From positions 519,770-583,769 of the forward strand of contig NZ_VIRN01000037.1 of assembly GCF_008107725.1 (NCBI RefSeq): a stretch of DNA of 64,000 nucleotides, read 5' to 3'. Position 1 is the stretch's first letter. Each line of letters opens with the position of its first letter. The notes under the pieces are model-generated. The model did no database searches. It was given only the letters and a program-made list of their open reading frames with translations, and was not told the origin of the DNA. The translations under genes and the position numbers were made by a program. This document shows, in pieces, positions 38,927 through 49,709 of the stretch. The DNA is from Marinobacter sp. BW6. Its GTDB lineage: Bacteria > Pseudomonadota > Gammaproteobacteria > Pseudomonadales > Oleiphilaceae.

Positions 38927-40417
38927 TTAGCGCTCGATATGCTGATACTCGCCAGCATCGGCAGTAACACTGCTAACTACCAGTATCGCGATCATGGAAG
39001 CGATGAAGCCTGGAATGATCTCATAGACACCCGGGCCACCCATGAACTCGCCGTTCCAGCCCAGTGAAATCCAGATCATAACCGTGGCCGCACCAACCAC
39101 CATGCCCGCGATGGCCCCGGCACCATTGGTACGCGACCACATGAGCGAGAGGATAATCAGCGGACCAAATGCGGCACCAAAGCCTGCCCAGGCATTTGCG
39201 ACCAGCGCCAGAACCTGAGAATTCGGATCGGAGGCAATCACAGCTGCCACCAGACCGACAAGGACAACACACACCCGGCCAATATTGACGCATTCCTTGT
39301 CGCTTGCTTCCTTACGCAGGAACAGACGATAGAAGTCCTCTGTCAGCGAAGACGAAGACACCAGAAGCTGACTGGAAATGGTACTCATCACCGCAGCCAG
39401 AAGTGCCGCGTATAGGAAACCGGTGATCAGCGGATGGAACAGAAGATCTGACAGGATGATAAAGATGGTTTCCGGATCCTGGACATCCATCCCATTGCGG
39501 ATGGCGTAAGCGCGGCCAAATACGCCCAGAGAGATAGCCCCGATCAGGGAAATCAGCATCCAGCTCATGCCGATATTTCTGGCAATGGGCACGTCCTTCA
39601 GAGTGCGAATTGCCATGAAGCGCACAATGATGTGTGGCTGACCAAAATAGCCCAGCCCCCAGGTAACCGCCGACAACCAGCCAATGAACGTCAACCCTTC
39701 CGTCCAGGACAGCAGCGTGGGATCCACTTCATTCAGGGTTTGGGAAGCCTGGGCGAAACCGCCACCGCCTTCACCAAAGAGCACAACCGCCGGCATGATC
39801 ACCAGCGCCAGCATCATGATGCAGCCCTGCACAAAGTCCGTCATGCTCACAGCCAGGAACCCGCCCACTACGGTGTAAGCCAGAACCACACCCAGGGTAA
39901 TCACGATACCTGCTGCGTAATCACTCATACCACCGAAATTGAAGATGCCGGCGAACGCGCTTTCAAACAGCTTGCCGCCTGCAACCAGGCCTGAAGCTGT
40001 ATAAACCGCGAAGAAGATCACAATAACGATGGCCGAGACCGTACGCAGGGACAGTGCCTGAGTCGGGAAGCGGTTCGCCAGGAAGGAAGGGATAGTGATG
40101 GCATTGCCGTAGTGAACCGTCTGTTCACGAAGACGTGGCGCCACCAGGGTCCAGTTAAAGAATGCCCCCACGAGCAGGCCAATACCGATCCAGGCCGACC
40201 CCAGACCGGAAGCAAACAATGCCCCGGGCAGCCCCAGAAGCAACCAGCCACTCATGTCAGAAGCACCAGCTGAAAGCGCTGCAACCTTTGGGCTGAGAGC
40301 TCGCCCACCCAACATGTAATCCTCGGATGAAGACGTCGCTCTGCGCATAGCATAAACGCCGATGGCGATCATGAGCGCAAAGTAAGCAAATAGACTGATC
40401 CAAACACCAATAGCCAT
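38927..40417 (-). CDS. putP: sodium/proline symporter
   Basis: Imports proline with Na+ across the inner membrane, for catabolism and in marine bacteria as an osmolyte. The 496-residue protein shows the SSS family fold with about 13 membrane segments. The PutP motifs AALSAGASDMSGWLLLGLPG (Na+ and proline site) and AAVMSTISSQLLVSSSSLTE are intact. The ATG at 40417 has GGAGGAG nearby. putA is not in the window. The upstream AraC gene and the tandem repeats before putP suggest proline-dependent activation. Confidence 0.95.
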   Translation of the reverse strand: MAIGVWISLFAYFALMIAIGVYAMRRATSSSEDYMLGGRALSPKVAALSAGASDMSGWLLLGLPGALFASGLGSAWIGIGLLVGAFFNWTLVAPRLREQTVHYGNAITIPSFLANRFPTQALSLRTVSAIVIVIFFAVYTASGLVAGGKLFESAFAGIFNFGGMSDYAAGIVITLGVVLAYTVVGGFLAVSMTDFVQGCIMMLALVIMPAVVLFGEGGGGFAQASQTLNEVDPTLLSWTEGLTFIGWLSAVTWGLGYFGQPHIIVRFMAIRTLKDVPIARNIGMSWMLISLIGAISLGVFGRAYAIRNGMDVQDPETIFIILSDLLFHPLITGFLYAALLAAVMSTISSQLLVSSSSLTEDFYRLFLRKEASDKECVNIGRVCVVLVGLVAAVIASDPNSQVLALVANAWAGFGAAFGPLIILSLMWSRTNGAGAIAGMVVGAATVMIWISLGWNGEFMGGPGVYEIIPGFIASMIAILVVSSVTADAGEYQHIER

Positions 40418-40721
40418 AGGGGCTCCTCCGGTTTAATGAGTCGGAATAGATCCGCTCGCAAAGCACATGGCTGACATCACGCCAACTCGCTGTACTGTTC
40501 TTCTTTTGTTCCCGAATTCCATCTCAGTTGAAGCAGGGATTTTTCCTTGTGATCACTCCCTGAACCTGAGTGCGCAAAGACCCTTTGCGACTCTCGCCCC
40601 GCACGCACGCGTGAGACCGGGCTCCAGTCGCTATAACTTAGTATTAGTACGGATCTCAGGCTTACGAAATCCTACGATTCTTTTGCACAATCCTACGGGA
40701 CTACGGAACTGGCAGGCCAAA
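40418..40721. other. 304-bp regulatory region between the AraC gene and putP
   Basis: No gene is seen. It holds the tandem repeats listed separately, a probable activator-dependent putP promoter, and a putP leader of roughly 200 nt. The leader contains a local inverted repeat, GCAAAGGG (40586-40579 read leftwards) followed by TCTTTGCG. The significance of the long leader is unknown. Confidence 0.5.
40668..40697 (-). promoter_or_regulatory. tandem AraC-type operator upstream of putP
   Basis: AATCCTACG occurs at 40668-40676 and again at 40689-40697. The start-to-start distance is 21 bp, two helical turns, same orientation, as for AraC-family activator half-sites. A partial third copy (CTACGG) begins at 40701. 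Downstream towards putP, TATAGC at 40637-40632 could be the -10, with no good -35, as expected for an activated promoter. Confidence 0.6.
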
Positions 40722-41501
40722 TCAGGCCACGCTCTCGCCAACCTGTAATCTTGATGGCGTAGTCCCCTTGTATTTACGCAAGGCATTTGTCAGCGCGCTT
40801 TGAGATGAGAAACCGGTTCGGTAGCTGATTTCGGACACCGTAAGGGCCGTTGTTGCGAGGAGGTTGGAGGCCTGGTCGAGGCGTGTCTGCAACAGGAACT
40901 GGTGAGGCGTTATACCTGCCACCGCCCTGAAAACCTCATGGAAACGGCTGACACTCAGGCAGGCCTCTCCTGCCATGTCTTCGACGGTGATCTTCTTGTG
41001 GAGATTTCTGAGAATGTAGCGTCGGACTGCATCAGGGCTGATGGAATTCCGGTTTGAAGTGAAAGACCGGCCATCTGTGATCCGGTCAGCCATGCAGTAT
41101 AGAATGCTTGAGGCCAGGTGCTGCTGGAGAGTTACATGATCGGGTGCGCGGTCAAACTCACCAGCGGCGAACTGGACGAGCCCATGTAAACGACTGTCCA
41201 TCTGCAAGGTGCGTGGCTTTTCGAAAACCCGCATCATGCGCTCATAATCGGCATGGGCCGGAGAATTGACAGCGGGCATATGCGGATCGAGATTGATGAC
41301 CAGAACATGATTGTTATCATTACCACGATAATCGTGACGGGCTTCCGTGGGCACCAGGCATGCCCTCCAGGTGTCCAGATGAGCTCCTGCCCCATCGACG
41401 CTCAACTCTGCTTCGCCCCGCACCCCTATGACAATCTGGTGGTGTTCATGCCGGTGCTGATGCGCGGCCATGGGAAGCTTTAGAAGTTTCGCGTTAACCA
41501 T
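40722..41501 (-). CDS. AraC-family transcriptional regulator, probable activator of putP
   Basis: The 259-residue protein has an N-terminal cupin-like effector domain with a histidine cluster (AAHQHRHEHHQIVIGV, residues 12-27). The C-terminal double helix-turn-helix covers about 165-255 (KKITVEDMAGEACLSVSRFH, then LTVSEISYRTGFSSQSALT). Its place directly upstream of putP, with AraC-type direct repeats between them, suggests it is the counterpart of PruR, the proline-responsive activator of putAP in Pseudomonas. That is inferred from context. Confidence 0.85.
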   Translation of the reverse strand: MVNAKLLKLPMAAHQHRHEHHQIVIGVRGEAELSVDGAGAHLDTWRACLVPTEARHDYRGNDNNHVLVINLDPHMPAVNSPAHADYERMMRVFEKPRTLQMDSRLHGLVQFAAGEFDRAPDHVTLQQHLASSILYCMADRITDGRSFTSNRNSISPDAVRRYILRNLHKKITVEDMAGEACLSVSRFHEVFRAVAGITPHQFLLQTRLDQASNLLATTALTVSEISYRTGFSSQSALTNALRKYKGTTPSRLQVGESVA

Positions 41502-41599
41502 TAAGACTGCCAGCGTTTAACTGAGAATGTTCCTCAATTAAAGCAGAACATTACAGAAAGTGCACGAATGGACCATAACCACCGGGGAACTCAGAGCCT

Positions 41600-43302
<1,703 letters not shown>

Positions 43303-43307
43303 ACGAT

Positions 43308-44126
43308 TTATTCCAGAGTTTCGAGAGGATTGAAGATTGTCGCAAGTCCGTTATCCACAGGCAAATCATGACCGGCAATAGTGCGAACCGGAACAATGCC
43401 CAGGACACTATTGAGCAGAAACATGCCCTGGCAATTCGGGCCCAGCACATCATTTACGGTGACCGGACGCTCTGTCACCGGCTCGCCATTCTGCCTCAGT
43501 CGCTCCAGCAGCCACTGCCTGAGAACACCGGCAACCGCCAGACAGGACGCCGGCGGCGTCACCCAACAACCAGCCTGCCGAAGCAGAAGATTGGTACGGG
43601 TGCCTTCAACCAGATTACCGTCGCGATCAGCCATGATCACCTCAAACAACGACGGCCCGAGCTCAGCGGCCGCCAGGACCTGCTCGAGCCGGTTCAGAGA
43701 CTTGATTCCGGCGAGTAACGGATTAACGGCCAGGGGCACTTTGGAGAAATCAATCGCCACACCAGCAGGATCCGGCGCCGGCGGCAACGGTGCGGCGGAA
43801 ACCAGCAGGTTAGGCTCCATTCCGGGATCGGGGCGATACCCTCGCCCACCGGTTCCGCGGGTCAGTGTCAGCTTCAGAATCCAGCCGTCTGACTTGAAAC
43901 GATCAGCGAAACATTGCGCCGCCTCGACGCAAACGTTGGCAAGCTCCCTCCGGGAGACTTCGATACCGAGTCGCCCGGCGTCACGCACCATGCGCTCCAG
44001 GTGGCGCGATAACAGAACCCCTTTATGCCCGGACATCCGGATGGTTTCGAACAACCCGTCACCATAGGCCAGCCCCCGGTCATTGGCAGGCAGGCCACCC
44101 TCATCGGCCCAAAAGAGACGAAACAC
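43308..44126 (-). CDS. pabC: aminodeoxychorismate lyase (4-amino-4-deoxychorismate lyase)
   Basis: PLP enzyme making p-aminobenzoate for folate. I chose the GTG at 44126, 8 bp after the fabF stop, giving 272 residues that align with known PabC (FRLFWADEGGLPANDRGLAYGDGLFETI). The frame remains open upstream inside fabF, but that is a shadow. The catalytic Lys is in GIKSLNRLEQVLAAAE, and MADRDGNLVEGTRTNLLL is also typical. fabF-pabC-mltG-tmk order matches E. coli and Pseudomonas. Confidence 0.92.
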   Translation of the reverse strand: MFRLFWADEGGLPANDRGLAYGDGLFETIRMSGHKGVLLSRHLERMVRDAGRLGIEVSRRELANVCVEAAQCFADRFKSDGWILKLTLTRGTGGRGYRPDPGMEPNLLVSAAPLPPAPDPAGVAIDFSKVPLAVNPLLAGIKSLNRLEQVLAAAELGPSLFEVIMADRDGNLVEGTRTNLLLRQAGCWVTPPASCLAVAGVLRQWLLERLRQNGEPVTERPVTVNDVLGPNCQGMFLLNSVLGIVPVRTIAGHDLPVDNGLATIFNPLETLE

Positions 44127-44134
44127 GTGGAGGA

Positions 44135-45382
44135 TCAGCCTTCGTAGCGACGGAAAATCAGGGTCCCGTTGGTACCACCGAATCCGAACGAGTTGGAAAG
44201 CGCCACCCGGACATCGGCCTGCCGACTCTTGTGCGCAACGAGATCCAGATCGCATCCTTCATCGGGGTTGTCCAGATTGATCGTTGGCGGCAGCACGCCA
44301 TCGCGGATGGCCAGGACCGAGAAGATCGCTTCCACGGCACCGGCGGCGCCAAGCAGGTGCCCGGTCATTGATTTGGTGCTGCTCATGGCCAGCTTTTCGG
44401 CATGCCCGCCGAAGACCCGCCGCACCGCGGCCACTTCCGCGACATCACCGACCTGGGTGGAAGTCCCGTGGGCATTGATATAGTCAATTTCTTCCGGATC
44501 AAGGCCAGCGTCACGTACTGCGTTAACCATGGAACGAGCCGCGCCCTCACCGTCCGCCGGTGGCGCAGTAATGTGATGGGCATCGTCACTCATACCGAAA
44601 CCAACCACTTCGCCGTATATCCTGGCGCCCCGCTGTTTCGCGTGTTCGAGTTCCTCAAGAACCACCACACCCGCACCATCGCTGAGTACAAAGCCGTCCC
44701 GATCTTTATCCCACGGTCGACTGGCCTTTTCCGGTTCGTCATTGCGGGTAGACAGTGCCCGGGCGGCGGAAAAGGCAGCCATGCCGGTCCGCGTGGTCGC
44801 CATTTCCGATCCCCCCGCCAGCATTACCTCGGCATCGCCGTAAGCAATCGTACGGGCCGCGTAGCCAATGTTGTGGGTACCTGTGGTGCAGGCGGTCACT
44901 ATCGCAATGTTCGGGCCGCGATAGCCAAAACGGATAGCGGCATTACCCGAGATCATGTTGATGACAGAGGCGGGCACAAAAAACGGCGAAACCTTTCGTG
45001 GCCCGGACTTGTCCATGGTGAGCACGCTTTTCTCAATGTACTCAAGGCCGCCGATGCCGGAGCCAATCGCAATACCTACGCGCTCTCGATCAAGTCTGTC
45101 AAAGGACTCAAGGTCACTGTCGTCCACCGCCTGCTGTGCTGCAATCAGACCATAATGAATAAACGCATCGAGCTTTCGGGCGTCCTTGGGGGAGAGGTAG
45201 GGCTCCATATCCAAATCCCGAATTGCCCCTCCAATCCTTGTGTTATAGGCAGACGCGTCAAAGCGGTCGATCATACCAATCCCGCTCCGTCCGGCCTGAA
45301 TCGCTTCCCAGGACGACTCCACGCTATTGCCGACTGGAGACAGCATGCCCATACCTGTAATGACAACTCGCCGCTTAGCCAT
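44135..45382 (-). CDS. fabF: beta-ketoacyl-ACP synthase II
   Basis: Elongating condensing enzyme of type II fatty-acid synthesis, including C16:1 to C18:1. From the ATG at 45382 it has 415 residues with the Cys-His-His triad: Cys165 ([10 protein letters not shown]), His in [11 protein letters not shown] and His in [14 protein letters not shown]. An upstream GTG at 45394 adds four residues. It is separated from acpP by a terminator hairpin, which would keep acpP mRNA in excess. Confidence 0.96.
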   Translation of the reverse strand: MAKRRVVITGMGMLSPVGNSVESSWEAIQAGRSGIGMIDRFDASAYNTRIGGAIRDLDMEPYLSPKDARKLDAFIHYGLIAAQQAVDDSDLESFDRLDRERVGIAIGSGIGGLEYIEKSVLTMDKSGPRKVSPFFVPASVINMISGNAAIRFGYRGPNIAIVTACTTGTHNIGYAARTIAYGDAEVMLAGGSEMATTRTGMAAFSAARALSTRNDEPEKASRPWDKDRDGFVLSDGAGVVVLEELEHAKQRGARIYGEVVGFGMSDDAHHITAPPADGEGAARSMVNAVRDAGLDPEEIDYINAHGTSTQVGDVAEVAAVRRVFGGHAEKLAMSSTKSMTGHLLGAAGAVEAIFSVLAIRDGVLPPTINLDNPDEGCDLDLVAHKSRQADVRVALSNSFGFGGTNGTLIFRRYEG

Positions 45383-45448
45383 AACCTGTTGCACCTGATC
45401 TTGTCCGAATGAATCTGAACGCAGATTGAACCTGATTTTCAGCCAATA

Positions 45449-45487
45449 AAAAAGCCGTCCCTCGCTGTTTCACAAGGACGGCTTTTG
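45449..45487 (-). terminator. terminator/attenuator between acpP and fabF
   Basis: AAAAGCCGTCC (45450-45460) pairs with GGACGGCTTTT (45476-45486) across a 15-nt loop. Read leftwards it is followed by a T-run, 25 bp past the acpP stop. Confidence 0.8.
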
Positions 45488-45511
45488 CCTGGCTTTCTTA
45501 AATGCAGAGTA

Positions 45512-45745
45512 TCAGGTATGCGCGACGATGTAGTCGATCGCGTCCTGAACACTTGTCAGCTTCTCGGCTTCCTCATCGGGAATCTCGGTTTCGAATTCCT
45601 CTTCCAGTGCCATTACCAGCTCAACGGTGTCCAGTGAGTCAGCGCCAAGATCCTCTACAAAAGAAGATGAGTTCTGAACTTCGGACTCTTTAACGCCCAA
45701 CTGTTCACAAACGATCTTCTTCACGCGCTCTTCAACTGTACTCAT
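45512..45745 (-). CDS. acpP: acyl carrier protein
   Basis: Carries growing acyl chains on phosphopantetheine. From the ATG at 45745 the protein is 77 residues, acidic, with Ser37 in [11 protein letters not shown] as the prosthetic-group site. The frame opens nine codons earlier without conservation. The 133-bp gap to fabG holds a weak candidate promoter (TTGTTT-N17-TAAACT, read leftwards) and a short CCCC/GGGG hairpin after fabG, so acpP probably has its own promoter. Confidence 0.97.
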   Translation of the reverse strand: MSTVEERVKKIVCEQLGVKESEVQNSSSFVEDLGADSLDTVELVMALEEEFETEIPDEEAEKLTSVQDAIDYIVAHT

Positions 45746-45878
45746 AATGTCCTCACTTTGTGTGTCAACCAAGCAACTCTAGTGCTGCCAGTTTAGTTTA
45801 AACCCTACCTGCAAACAAGCAGGGATTCTGATAAACATGTTGTGCGACAAGGAGTTGCGCACAAACCCCGACCGGGGC

Positions 45879-46622
45879 TTATCCCATGTACATTCCGCCG
45901 TTCACGTTGATGGTTTCACCCGTTACGTAACCGGCTGCATCTGATGCCAGGAAGGCAACCACAGCTGCCACTTCTTCCGGCGCGCCCAGACGACCTGCGG
46001 GTATGATTTCCAGCATAGCCTCACGCTGCTTGTCGTCCAGTTTTTTTGTCATATCTGTGTCAATAAATCCGGGAGCCACGCAATTTGAAGTGATACCCCG
46101 GTTCGACATTTCTTTGGCAAGGCTTCGGGTAAACCCCTCAACCCCGGCCTTGGCAGCGCAATAGTTGCCCTGCCCCGGATTGCCCATACCGGCAACCACG
46201 GAACTGATATTGATAATCCGGCCCCACTTCGCCTTCGCCATACCGCGAAGCACCGCCTTGCTGGTGCGGTAAACACTGGACAGATTGGTTTCCAGAACTG
46301 ACGCCCAGTCCTCGTCCTTCAAACGCATCAGCAGGTTATCACGGGTAATGCCGGCATTGTTGACCAGAATCAGAGGTGCACCGGATTTTTCCGTCAGCTC
46401 CTTCAGGCCTGCTTCAATGCTGGCGGGATCTGCGACGTTCATGACCATGCCATAGCCTTTGTAACCGGCCGACTGGAGGTCTTTGGTGATGGTCTCGGCA
46501 CCAGCCTCACTGGTCGCCGTACCGACGACTTCAGCACCCTGCGCAGCCAGTGCACGGGCAATCGCCTGACCAATACCGCGGGTAGCACCGGTTACCAGTG
46601 CGGTTTTACCTTCCAGAGACAT
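45879..46622 (-). CDS. fabG: 3-oxoacyl-ACP reductase
   Basis: NADPH-dependent reduction of beta-ketoacyl-ACP. The 247-residue SDR protein has the nucleotide motif TGATRGIGQAIA, NNAG (88-91), and the catalytic Ser141-Tyr154-Lys158 set (NISSVVAGMG, then NYCAAKAG). It ends in INVNGGMYMG as expected. It follows fabD by 18 bp. Confidence 0.96.
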   Translation of the reverse strand: MSLEGKTALVTGATRGIGQAIARALAAQGAEVVGTATSEAGAETITKDLQSAGYKGYGMVMNVADPASIEAGLKELTEKSGAPLILVNNAGITRDNLLMRLKDEDWASVLETNLSSVYRTSKAVLRGMAKAKWGRIINISSVVAGMGNPGQGNYCAAKAGVEGFTRSLAKEMSNRGITSNCVAPGFIDTDMTKKLDDKQREAMLEIIPAGRLGAPEEVAAVVAFLASDAAGYVTGETINVNGGMYMG

Positions 46623-46640
46623 GAATAACTCCCTTTCGTT

Positions 46641-47579
46641 TCAGGACTGACCGAAGGCGTCCAGCGCCTTCGCCAGCGAATCCGGGTCTTCGATACTGTG
46701 AACTGCCAAAGCCCGGTCGATACGTTTGGCAAGCCCTGCCAGGACTTTGCCGGTGCCACACTCAACAGCGACTTCGACATCGTTGGCAACGAGAGTACGC
46801 ACGGAATCCGTCCAGAGGACCGGTGAATAAAGCTGCCTGAGCAAGTTGGCCTTCAGTGTAGCGGATTCGGTCTCGGCCGCGGCGTTAACATTTTGTATAA
46901 CCGGGATGACAGCATCATTAAAACGCACATCTTCCAAAGCCTTTGCCAATTCCTCGGCAGCACCCTTCATCAAGGCACAATGGGAAGGCACGCTGACCGG
47001 CAATGGCATGGCCTTGCGGGCGCCTTTTTCCTTGCAGGCGTCAATGGCGCGCTCAACCGCAGCTGCCGAGCCAGCAATGACAACCTGGCCGGGAGCATTA
47101 AAGTTAACCGCAGAAACCACATCACCCTGTGCCGCTGCTTCACAGGCTGCAACAACATCGTCGTCCTCAAGGCCCAGGATGGCCGCCATTTTGCCTTCCC
47201 CGGCCGGCACGGCTTCCTGCATGAGCTCACCGCGCAGGCGAACCAGCTTTACCGCTTCCACGAAGTCGAGGCTCTCGGCGGCGACCAGGGCGCTATATTC
47301 GCCCAGACTGTGACCTGCAAGGAAATCCGGCGCACGACCACCCGCCACAAACCACTGCCGCCACAGAGCAACACTGGCAGTCAGCAGCGCAGGCTGGGTA
47401 ACCATGGTTTTATTGAGCTCCTCGGCCGGGCCATTCTGGCAGAGCGCCCAGAGGTCGTAGCCAAGCACGTTGGAGGCTTCGGCGAAGGTTCTGTTGATAA
47501 TGGGCCAAGCTTCAGCGGCTGCCGAAAGCATGCCCACTGATTGCGACCCTTGTCCTGGAAAAATAAAGGCTGATTTCAT
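46641..47579 (-). CDS. fabD: malonyl-CoA:ACP transacylase
   Basis: Transfers malonyl from CoA to ACP, feeding fatty-acid elongation. The 312-residue protein has FPGQGSQSVGM at the N-terminus, the nucleophile Ser91 in AGHSLGEYSAL, Arg in VRLRGELMQ, and the catalytic His in SVPSHCALM. It follows plsX directly; fabH, which sits between them in E. coli, is absent, as in Pseudomonas. Confidence 0.96.
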   Translation of the reverse strand: MKSAFIFPGQGSQSVGMLSAAAEAWPIINRTFAEASNVLGYDLWALCQNGPAEELNKTMVTQPALLTASVALWRQWFVAGGRAPDFLAGHSLGEYSALVAAESLDFVEAVKLVRLRGELMQEAVPAGEGKMAAILGLEDDDVVAACEAAAQGDVVSAVNFNAPGQVVIAGSAAAVERAIDACKEKGARKAMPLPVSVPSHCALMKGAAEELAKALEDVRFNDAVIPVIQNVNAAAETESATLKANLLRQLYSPVLWTDSVRTLVANDVEVAVECGTGKVLAGLAKRIDRALAVHSIEDPDSLAKALDAFGQS

Positions 47580-47691
47580 AAGCGGGATCTTATCGTCATT
47601 GGGTGGTTACGTGAGATTAGCCAATAGTACAAGTTAGGCCAATTATCCGCGAACGCGTGGCCAAACCGGGGCAGACTTTAGTCTCAGGCAC

Positions 47692-48723
47692 TCAAAGCAT
47701 GAGATCGTCGAGACGCTCATTGATACGGCGGGGAACTTCCAGCTCAACTTCCCTGACAGCCTGGCGAATGGCCGACAGCATAGCGCGTTCGTTGGCGTTG
47801 CCATGACTTTTGATCACCACACCCTGAAGGCCGAGCAGACTGGCACCGTTGTGGCGGGAAGGGTCCATCAATTGCAGAAGCCGACCGATAATCGGCCGGG
47901 CAAGCAGGCCAACCAGACGGCCGTAGAGATTTCGGGTAAACGCCTGTTCCATCAGCTCTATCAACAGGCCGGCAACCCCCTCGCCGGTTTTCAGGGCAAT
48001 GTTGCCAACAAAGCCGTCACAGACAACGACATCGGCCACATCTCGGAACAGATCACTGCCTTCCACATAACCGATATAATTGATGGTGTCGCACTGGGCC
48101 AGCATGTGAGAGGCCAGGCGGACCTGTTCATTTCCCTTGATCTCCTCCTCACCAACGTTCAACAAGGCAACCCGCGGCTCCGCCTGGCTACAGATAGCTG
48201 ACGCCATGAGTGAGCCCATCAGCGCGTACTGGTATAGGTTCTCGGCGGTGGAGTCGACATTGGCACCCAGATCAAGAACGTGACAGCGACCCCGCAGCGA
48301 AGGAATCAGCTTGGCAATGGCCGGACGCTCGATGCCAGGATACATCCGGATAATGCTGCGGCCGAACGCCATCAAAGCGCCCGTGTTACCGGCACTGACA
48401 CAGCCCTGGGCTTCGCCATCCCGGACAAGACCCAACGCGATGGCCATGGAGGAGTTCTTTTTGTGGCGTAGGGCGTGGGAGGGACGCTCGTTCATCCTGA
48501 CCACATCTGCCGCTTCAACGATGCGGATTCGGGCATGCCCTTCACGCAACAAAGCCTCAAGCTCGCTCCGGATTCCCACCAGAACGATGCTCAAGGCTTC
48601 GTTTTCACGCACTGCCTGCAATGAAGCGGCAACCACAACGGCTGCGCCGCGGTCGCCACTCATGGCGTCAATCGCGATGGTGACCGGTTTCACCGTTCTG
48701 CCATCCGATTCCTGGCGATGCAT
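47692..48723 (-). CDS. plsX: phosphate acyltransferase PlsX
   Basis: Makes acyl-phosphate from acyl-ACP for phospholipid synthesis through PlsY. The 343-residue protein carries IAIDAMSGDRGAAVVVAASL, CVSAGNTGALMAFG, DLGANVDS and VCDGFVGNIALKTGEGVA. The start is uncertain: ATG 48723 lacks a good ribosome site, and a GTG at 48693 matches the conserved region better but also has weak spacing. It follows rpmF by 13 bp, which permits coupling. Confidence 0.93.
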   Translation of the reverse strand: MHRQESDGRTVKPVTIAIDAMSGDRGAAVVVAASLQAVRENEALSIVLVGIRSELEALLREGHARIRIVEAADVVRMNERPSHALRHKKNSSMAIALGLVRDGEAQGCVSAGNTGALMAFGRSIIRMYPGIERPAIAKLIPSLRGRCHVLDLGANVDSTAENLYQYALMGSLMASAICSQAEPRVALLNVGEEEIKGNEQVRLASHMLAQCDTINYIGYVEGSDLFRDVADVVVCDGFVGNIALKTGEGVAGLLIELMEQAFTRNLYGRLVGLLARPIIGRLLQLMDPSRHNGASLLGLQGVVIKSHGNANERAMLSAIRQAVREVELEVPRRINERLDDLML

Positions 48724-48736
48724 AGCGGCAACGAGA

Positions 48737-48916
48737 TTACTCGTCGCGAGCTTCGATTACCTGCTTGCCACGGTAAAAGCCGTCCGGAGACACGTGGTGA
48801 CGACGATGAACTTCACCGGTGGTCGCATCAGTGCTCAGAGCAGCGGCGCTCAGGGCGTCGTGTGAACGGCGCATGCCACGCTTGGAACGGGTCTTACGGT
48901 TTTGCTGTACAGCCAT
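48737..48916 (-). CDS. rpmF: 50S ribosomal protein L32
   Basis: Structural protein of the large ribosomal subunit. The 59-residue protein begins [20 protein letters not shown], is very basic, and continues [20 protein letters not shown]. It lacks the four-cysteine zinc ribbon found in some other bacteria, as usual for this group. It lies between yceD (100-bp gap) and plsX, the conserved yceD-rpmF-plsX order. Confidence 0.97.
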   Translation of the reverse strand: MAVQQNRKTRSKRGMRRSHDALSAAALSTDATTGEVHRRHHVSPDGFYRGKQVIEARDE

Positions 48917-49016
48917 GATTATGCTCCTGACCTGTTAACGTAAACTTTGTCTTGCTGAATAAGTAACGTCTGTTCGTTAAATGTGCGCCGGCTTCCCGAG
49001 GGACACCCGCGCCCGG

Positions 49017-49571
49017 TTAATGCTTTGTCTTCTTGAGATCCGCCAGGACACTGAACGGATTCTCGCCCGACTTTCTTACCGGCTCTGCCCCGGAGCCGTC
49101 AGGCTCGTAAGCTTCCAGATCTTCCCGGGCCGGACACTCGTCCCGTTCGTGAAGCGGGAACGGTGGCAACACCAACAAAAGCTCGTCTTCCACCATTGAC
49201 CAGAGATCCGCTGTGAAATCATTGGTCAGAAACGGCTCGAGCTCTTTCGGTAGCTGTTGCGCCTGCTCGTCACTGGTGACCAGCCCCAGCTTGAATTCGG
49301 AGACCAGAGTAACGCTCATGGCGCCCATGCACCGCTGACACTCCAGATCCACTGGAGCGGCCAGCTCACCCGAAACAACGCGACGCCGCTCGCCATCCAT
49401 AAAGAAAGACAGCTTCACCCGGCACGCCGCATCTTCCGAGAACCCGAAAACCGCTTCTCGAAAACGGCCAAGCCCGCTGATGGGAATCTCTCCCTCCAGT
49501 GTGCTGTTCTGTTCCGCTAACCGGTAAGGATCAACAGATTTGGGCAACTCGGCGTTGGACGCGTTTGACAT
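49017..49571 (-). CDS. yceD: YceD family protein (DUF177), 23S rRNA accumulation protein
   Basis: Conserved protein linked to 23S rRNA accumulation in E. coli. The 184 residues include the family motif LECQRCMGAM (CxxC) with a preceding VSGELAAPVD and the acidic C-terminal half. The ATG at 49571 lies only about 10 bp from the -10 element of its promoter, so the mRNA would have almost no leader. It heads the rpmF-plsX-fab cluster. Confidence 0.9.
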   Translation of the reverse strand: MSNASNAELPKSVDPYRLAEQNSTLEGEIPISGLGRFREAVFGFSEDAACRVKLSFFMDGERRRVVSGELAAPVDLECQRCMGAMSVTLVSEFKLGLVTSDEQAQQLPKELEPFLTNDFTADLWSMVEDELLLVLPPFPLHERDECPAREDLEAYEPDGSGAEPVRKSGENPFSVLADLKKTKH

Positions 49572-49580
49572 AGGCGCGCA

Positions 49581-49609
49581 ATTTTAGGGGCGCAGCCCGC
49601 TGCTGTCAA
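49581..49609 (-). promoter_or_regulatory. promoter of yceD-rpmF-plsX
   Basis: Read leftwards: TTGACA (49609-49604), 17-bp spacer, TAAAAT (49586-49581), then TGCGCGCC. The -35 is perfect. The start would fall near 49574, about 3 nt from the yceD ATG at 49571. The GC-rich discriminator fits stringent control. Confidence 0.8.
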
Positions 49610-49709
49610 AGACTTCGTTGCTTTTTCACAAGGGTTTCCGTGCAGATAGGTGTAATTTACGATAACGGCACACCAGATATGCTGGCCAGGCACTCACAGG
49701 ATACTACCC

